Below are positions 60,266 through 64,000 of a DNA stretch of 64,000 bases, in pieces. How positions within the stretch are numbered: position 1 is the stretch's first letter; each line of letters opens with the position of its first letter. The stretch lies in NCBI RefSeq assembly GCF_050943825.1, contig NZ_JBMNPX010000004.1:186001-250000 (forward strand), written 5' to 3'. The DNA is from Pseudoflavonifractor sp050943825 (lineage in GTDB: Bacteria; Bacillota; Clostridia; Oscillospirales; Oscillospiraceae). Under the pieces are notes generated by a model. That model had not been told where the DNA came from and ran no database searches. It saw only the letters and a program-made list of their open reading frames with translations. The position numbers were made by a program, and so were the translations under genes.

Positions 60266-60922
60266 ATGATTAAAATTGCGCCCTCGCTGCTCTCAGCGGA
60301 TTTTGCCAATCTTCAGCGGGACATTGAGCGGGTCCCCAACGCCGACTGGCTCCACGTGGACGTGATGGACGGCATGTTTGTCCCCAACATCTCCATCGGT
60401 GTGCCGGTGGTCAAGTCCCTGCGCGCCTGCACCGACAAGTTTCTGGACGTACACCTGATGATTGAGAAGCCGGAGCGCTACATTGACGCCTTCGCCAAGG
60501 CGGGCGCCGACCTGCTCTCCGTCCATCTGGAGGCCGACCTGCCCCCCGCCATCCACCGGGCTCTGGACAAGATGGAGGCCAACGGCGTGAAGAAGGGCAT
60601 TGTCCTGCGCCCCATCACCGGCGCTGAGGCGGTGATCCCCTATCTGAAGCGGGACCTGGACCTGATTTTGGTGATGACGGTGGAGCCCGGCTTCGGCGGC
60701 CAGGCCTTTATGTCCGACATGCTGCCCAAAATTGAGGCCATCCGGGGCTACATCAACCAGTACTGCCCCGACTGTGACCTGGAGGTGGACGGCGGCATTG
60801 ACCCCGCCACCGCTCCGCTGGTGCTGAAGGCGGGCGCCAACGTGCTGGTGGCCGGCTCCGCCGTGTTCGGCAAGCCCGACCCCGCCGCCGCCGTGGAGGC
60901 TCTGCGCTCCGCCGGCGTCTGA
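60266..60922 (+). CDS. rpe: Ribulose-phosphate 3-epimerase
   Basis: This 218-residue TIM barrel has IAPSLLSADFANL (residues 4-16), HVDVMDGMFVPNISIG (near 31), VHLMIEKPERYI (near 62) and VEPGFGGQAF (near 140), with the expected metal-binding His and Asp. It interconverts ribulose-5-phosphate and xylulose-5-phosphate. It starts behind GGAGG and is followed after 25 bases by recR. Confidence 0.96.
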   Translation: MIKIAPSLLSADFANLQRDIERVPNADWLHVDVMDGMFVPNISIGVPVVKSLRACTDKFLDVHLMIEKPERYIDAFAKAGADLLSVHLEADLPPAIHRALDKMEANGVKKGIVLRPITGAEAVIPYLKRDLDLILVMTVEPGFGGQAFMSDMLPKIEAIRGYINQYCPDCDLEVDGGIDPATAPLVLKAGANVLVAGSAVFGKPDPAAAVEALRSAGV

Positions 60923-60947
60923 TTTCTGACATTCTGGAGGATTTTCC

Positions 60948-61550
60948 ATGCAGTACTTTCCCCCCGCCCTGGAGAAGCTGGTGGAGCAGTTCCACAAGCT
61001 GCCCGGTATCGGCCACAAGAGCGCCCAGCGGCTGGCCTTCTATATGCTCTCCCTGCCCGACGAGGACGCCGCTGCCTTCGCTCAGGCCATCACCGACGCC
61101 AAGCGGGCCATCTCCTTCTGCCCCGTGTGCCAGAACCTGACCGAGGGCGAGGGTCCCTGCGCCATCTGCCAGAGCCCCAAGCGGGACCGGTCCACGGTGT
61201 GCGTGGTGGCCGACCCCAAGGACGTCATCGCCATGGAGCGCAGCCGGGAGTACAACGGCCTCTACCACGTGCTCCACGGGGTCATCTCCCCCATGAACCA
61301 CGTGGGGCCTGACGACCTGCATATCAAGTCCCTGGTAGAGCGGGTGGGCAGCGGCGAGGTGAAAGAGGTCATCATGGCCACCAACCCGGACACCGAGGGC
61401 GAGGCCACTGCCATGTACCTCTCCCGTCTCCTGAAGCCCTTCCAGGTGAAGGTCACCCGCCTGGCCTACGGCATCCCGGTGGGCAGCCACCTGGAGTTTG
61501 CCGACGACGCCACCCTGATGCGTGCCCTGGAGGGTAGGCGGGAGATGTAA
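60948..61550 (+). CDS. recR: Recombination protein RecR
   Basis: This 200-residue protein has the N-terminal helix-hairpin-helix (LPGIGHKSAQRLAFYML, near residue 18), a zinc finger (CPVCQNLTEGEGPCAIC, residues 58-74) and a Toprim domain (VCVVADPKDVIAMERSREY, near 84). It works with RecO in loading RecA at single-strand gaps. It starts behind TGGAGG and shares a terminator with the converging asparaginase gene. Confidence 0.97.
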   Translation: MQYFPPALEKLVEQFHKLPGIGHKSAQRLAFYMLSLPDEDAAAFAQAITDAKRAISFCPVCQNLTEGEGPCAICQSPKRDRSTVCVVADPKDVIAMERSREYNGLYHVLHGVISPMNHVGPDDLHIKSLVERVGSGEVKEVIMATNPDTEGEATAMYLSRLLKPFQVKVTRLAYGIPVGSHLEFADDATLMRALEGRREM

Positions 61551-61560
61551 TTTTTCCACA

Positions 61561-61601
61561 AAAGAGGCGGCCGCGGTTGATAACCGCGGCCGCCTCTTTT
61601 A
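61561..61601. terminator. Convergent terminator recR/asparaginase
   Basis: AAAGAGGCGGCCGCGGTT (61561-61578) pairs with 61582-61599 over GAT, with A/T runs on both sides, so it works in both directions. Confidence 0.92.
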
Positions 61602-61610
61602 TTGCTTCTT

Positions 61611-62618
61611 TCAGATTCCCTTGTCCACGGTCACCTCGCCGCAGAGGCTGCGGGCGAAAAGGGCACGCACCTGCTCCGGGTCGTCTGTCTGGCCCAGGGA
61701 CCACATGAGCTTGGTGACGGCGGCCTCGGTGGTCATGTCGTAGCCCTGGATGACCCCCTCGGCCAGTGCCTTCTGCCCCGCCTGGTACAGGGAAAAGTCG
61801 CTGCGCTCATAGAGGCACTGGGAGCACACCACCACCGCCATGCCCGCCTGGACGGCGGCGTGGAGCTTGGCGATCAGGTCCCGGCGGATGAAGTGGAGAC
61901 CACCGGCCCCGAAGGCCTCGATAACCACGCCGCGGTAGTGCATGGACAGGAGCATATCAAAAATCTCCGGGTTCAGGCCCGGGGTCAGCTTGATGAGGAA
62001 CACGTCCCGGCACAGGGCGTCCCGCAGGACACAGGGTTCTCCGCCCGCCGCCGGCAGTGCCTCCGGCTGGAGAATCAGTCCCGCCGCGCTGATCCGGGCG
62101 GCAAAGGGCCAGTTGACGCTCTCAAAGGCATCAAAGCCGGTGGTGCGGGTCTTGACCGCCCGACAGCCCAGAATCACCTTCCGGTCAAAGGCCACAAACA
62201 CGCCCCCAACGCCGCCCGCCACCATGGCAAAGGCGGTGCGCAGGTTCTCCAGTCCGTCGGTGAGGGGGTGCTCAATGGGCAGCTGGGAGCCGGTAAGCAC
62301 CACGGGAATCTCAATGCCCCGGAGCATAAAGGATAGCACCGAGGCGGTATAGGCCATGGTGTCGGTGCCGTGGGTGATGACGATGCCGTCAAAATCTCCT
62401 CTGCTCTCGTACACCGCCCGGGCGATGACCTGCCACTCCTCCGGCTGGATGTTGGAGGAGTCCATGCTCAGCAGGTCCCGGATGGTGAGGTCGTAATTGT
62501 CCGTCAGGCCGTACAGCCGCGCGGTCATACCGCCGCCGTCCAGCCCGGGGGCCAGGCCCTCCGCTGTGGGTCGGGAGGCAATGGTGCCTCCGGTGGTGAG
62601 AAGCAAAATTTTTTTCAT
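61611..62618 (-). CDS. ansA: Asparaginase (type I-like)
   Basis: This 335-residue protein has the catalytic threonine in LLTTGGTIASRP (residues 6-17) and the second motif in VITHGTDTMAYTA (near 80). There is no signal peptide, so it is a cytoplasmic type I enzyme converting asparagine to aspartate and ammonia. It converges with recR. Confidence 0.94.
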   Translation of the reverse strand: MKKILLLTTGGTIASRPTAEGLAPGLDGGGMTARLYGLTDNYDLTIRDLLSMDSSNIQPEEWQVIARAVYESRGDFDGIVITHGTDTMAYTASVLSFMLRGIEIPVVLTGSQLPIEHPLTDGLENLRTAFAMVAGGVGGVFVAFDRKVILGCRAVKTRTTGFDAFESVNWPFAARISAAGLILQPEALPAAGGEPCVLRDALCRDVFLIKLTPGLNPEIFDMLLSMHYRGVVIEAFGAGGLHFIRRDLIAKLHAAVQAGMAVVVCSQCLYERSDFSLYQAGQKALAEGVIQGYDMTTEAAVTKLMWSLGQTDDPEQVRALFARSLCGEVTVDKGI

Positions 62619-62650
62619 AAATCCCTATCCCTCTTTTAAGGATTTCTTAA

Positions 62651-62679
62651 TTGCATTTTTTACCGGCATCCTCTATACT
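62651..62679 (+). promoter_or_regulatory. Promoter of the DUF4234-DUF2752 unit
   Basis: TTGCAT (62651-62656) and TATACT (62674-62679) are 17 bases apart, 36 bases before the first ATG. Confidence 0.78.
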
Positions 62680-62715
62680 GAAAGGCAAGAAAACAACCGG
62701 AACGGAGGAAGCCTT

Positions 62716-63069
62716 ATGCATCAGCGCAGCGTTCCCCTCTGCATTGTCCTTACCATCATCACCTGCGGCATCTACGGCCTCTACTGGATGGTCTGCCTCA
62801 CCGATGACTCCACTGAGGTCACCGGCATGGGCAACACCAGCGGCGGTATGGCCCTGGTGTTCTCCCTGATCACCTGCGGCATTTACAGCATCTACTGGGC
62901 CTACAAGATGGGTGAGAAGCTGGATATGGCCCGTGCCCAGCGGGGTGTTCCCACCGGCAGCCTGGCCATTGTCTATCTGGTTCTCTCCCTCTTTGGCCTG
63001 AGCATCGTCACCTTCGCCCTCATCCAGAGCGAGCTGAACAAGTACACCTTCAACGGCAATGACTTCTGA
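62716..63069 (+). CDS. DUF4234 membrane protein
   Basis: The start is the ATG at 62716, behind CGGAGG (117 residues). Three hydrophobic segments are predicted. The repeated ITCGIYGLYWM and ITCGIYSIYWAYKMGEKL motifs are the DUF4234 signature. Function unknown. It overlaps the next gene by 11 bases. Confidence 0.88.
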   Translation: MHQRSVPLCIVLTIITCGIYGLYWMVCLTDDSTEVTGMGNTSGGMALVFSLITCGIYSIYWAYKMGEKLDMARAQRGVPTGSLAIVYLVLSLFGLSIVTFALIQSELNKYTFNGNDF

Positions 63070-63457
63070 GGCAAAGCATCGTCTGAAACGGCTGCTTCTG
63101 CGGGCGGGCCTGATCCTGGGGATCGGGCTCGCCTATGCTGTTTTTGTGCGGCTGAGCGGCCGCTCCATTCCCTGCCCTATCCATGCTGTCACGGGCCTGC
63201 TCTGTCCCGGCTGCGGCGTCACGCGGATGTGTCTGGCCCTGCTGAGGCTGGACTTTGCCGCCGCCTGGGCGGCCAACCCGGTGCTGCTGCTCCTGCTGCC
63301 CGTTCTGGCGGCGCTGCTGGTGCGGCTGGGGCTGCGATACGTAAAAACCGGGCGGTCCGCCCTCAGCAGAGGGGAATCCGCCCTGGTCTGGGGTACGATT
63401 GCCGTCCTGCTGCTCTGGGGCGCCGCCCGGAACCTGGTTCCGCTGCTGCTCTCCTGA
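63059..63457 (+). CDS. DUF2752 membrane protein
   Basis: This 132-residue protein has three membrane segments and the DUF2752 motif LLCPGCGVTRMCLALLRLDF (residues 47-66), with two closely spaced cysteines and an arginine. It is commonly paired with DUF4234-type proteins in clostridia. Function unknown. Its stop is one base from that of the converging hydrolase gene. Confidence 0.87.
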   Translation: MTSEAKHRLKRLLLRAGLILGIGLAYAVFVRLSGRSIPCPIHAVTGLLCPGCGVTRMCLALLRLDFAAAWAANPVLLLLLPVLAALLVRLGLRYVKTGRSALSRGESALVWGTIAVLLLWGAARNLVPLLLS

Positions 63458-63458
63458 T

Positions 63459-64000
63459 TTACCGCAGCATACGCAGCACGAGGGGCAGCACCAGCTCGGC
63501 CACCTTCCGCTCGCCTGCCGCGGACAGATTGTGGCGCGGCAGCTCCCGCTCGCCGTACCACCGGTCCGGGTTGTCCCCCAGGGCCCGGTACAGGTCCACA
63601 AATGGGATTCCCGCTTCCTCACACAGGCGGCTCAGCCCCGCGTTCCACTTGGGCAGCCGGGTCTGGACCAGCTCGCCCGCGTAATTCTTGTCAAACCAGG
63701 GAATCCCCAGCACAATGAGCCGCACGCCCTGCTCTCTGGCCTGGCGGAACATGTCCTCCATCTCGGCCAGGTAAGCTGCCATGGTCCGCTCGGGGCGGCG
63801 GATGTCCTCCATGCCGAAGCCCAGAACACACAGCTTTGCCCCCGCGCTCCGGGCGGCAAATGTTTCTCTGGCATCGGCCGCCGTCTCACCGGGCACGCCC
63901 TCATTCCGCACCACGGTCTTGGCCCCCAGTGCGGCCAGAATGGCCTCCATCTGGGCAGGCCATGCCTGCTCCAGAGGGCCGCATTTCCCCTCATCTCCCA
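63459..64000 (-). CDS. SGNH/GDSL hydrolase, 5' end beyond the window
   Basis: About 180 C-terminal residues are visible. From the window edge the frame reads GDEGKCGPLEQAWPAQMEAI, then VVRNEGVPGETAADARETF (block II-like Gly region), FGMEDIRRPERTMAAYLAEM (block III-like; the usual Asn of GxND is Met-Glu here) and finally LPRHNLSAAGERKVAELVLP (the catalytic His of block V). The GDS serine block lies outside the window. It is probably an esterase or acyl hydrolase. Confidence 0.8.
   Translation of the reverse strand, partial: GDEGKCGPLEQAWPAQMEAILAALGAKTVVRNEGVPGETAADARETFAARSAGAKLCVLGFGMEDIRRPERTMAAYLAEMEDMFRQAREQGVRLIVLGIPWFDKNYAGELVQTRLPKWNAGLSRLCEEAGIPFVDLYRALGDNPDRWYGERELPRHNLSAAGERKVAELVLPLVLRMLR

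Overview
The window looks like chromosomal DNA from a high-GC anaerobic clostridium, most plausibly an Oscillospiraceae gut bacterium of the Flavonifractor/Pseudoflavonifractor/Lawsonibacter type. That placement is inferred from the strong AGGAGG ribosome sites, a T-box leader, an S-layer-homology surface protein, phosphotransbutyrylase/butyrate kinase, and C_GCAxxG_C_C and DUF1540 proteins. It is not proven. I see no rRNA, tRNA, CRISPR array or insertion sequence.

Region 1 (1-6818, minus): one seven-gene operon that reads opine-dehydrogenase-like enzyme, TRAP transporter (dctP, dctQ, dctM), Asp/Glu-racemase/maleate-isomerase-like enzyme, MmgE/PrpD protein, and a C_GCAxxG_C_C redox protein cut by the window edge. 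It appears to import and process an unidentified carboxylate.

Region 2 (7561-28430): an accessory catabolic and respiratory island. It contains two paralogous AraC regulators, two paralogous iron alcohol dehydrogenases, and an exported flavoprotein reductase with two FMN-attachment domains (signal peptide apparently frameshifted). A MalT-like LuxR regulator follows, and near-identical palindromes lie upstream of both the reductase and the regulator. There are also an NTF2-like protein, three MFS carriers and two amidohydrolases. A CoA-acylating aldehyde dehydrogenase, Ptb and Buk form an aldehyde to acyl-CoA to acyl-phosphate to ATP module.

Region 3 (28498-41744): mostly housekeeping genes. 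They are a methyltransferase, GreA, an aspartate carbamoyltransferase with a fused zinc tail, an ECF sigma/anti-sigma pair, and branched-chain amino acid synthesis (ilvD facing a GntR regulator; ilvBNC behind a T-box).

Region 4 (42312-46733): an unusual Rnf-like operon, rnfC-D-G-E-A. It has no rnfB, a degenerate RnfC flavin/NADH motif and missing membrane cysteines, but intact RnfG and probable RnfD flavin sites. Together with the exported flavin reductase of region 2 it suggests electron transfer to extracytoplasmic flavoproteins.

Region 5 (46797-64000): small membrane proteins, gamma carbonic anhydrase, a 2018-residue surface protein with two phosphoesterase-type domains and SLH repeats, a TPM-domain protein, TelA/XpaC, threonine ammonia-lyase, rpe, recR, asparaginase, and a truncated SGNH hydrolase. 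Two loci (ilvC and telA) carry an extra copy of the gene's last 12-13 codons across a hairpin-bearing spacer.
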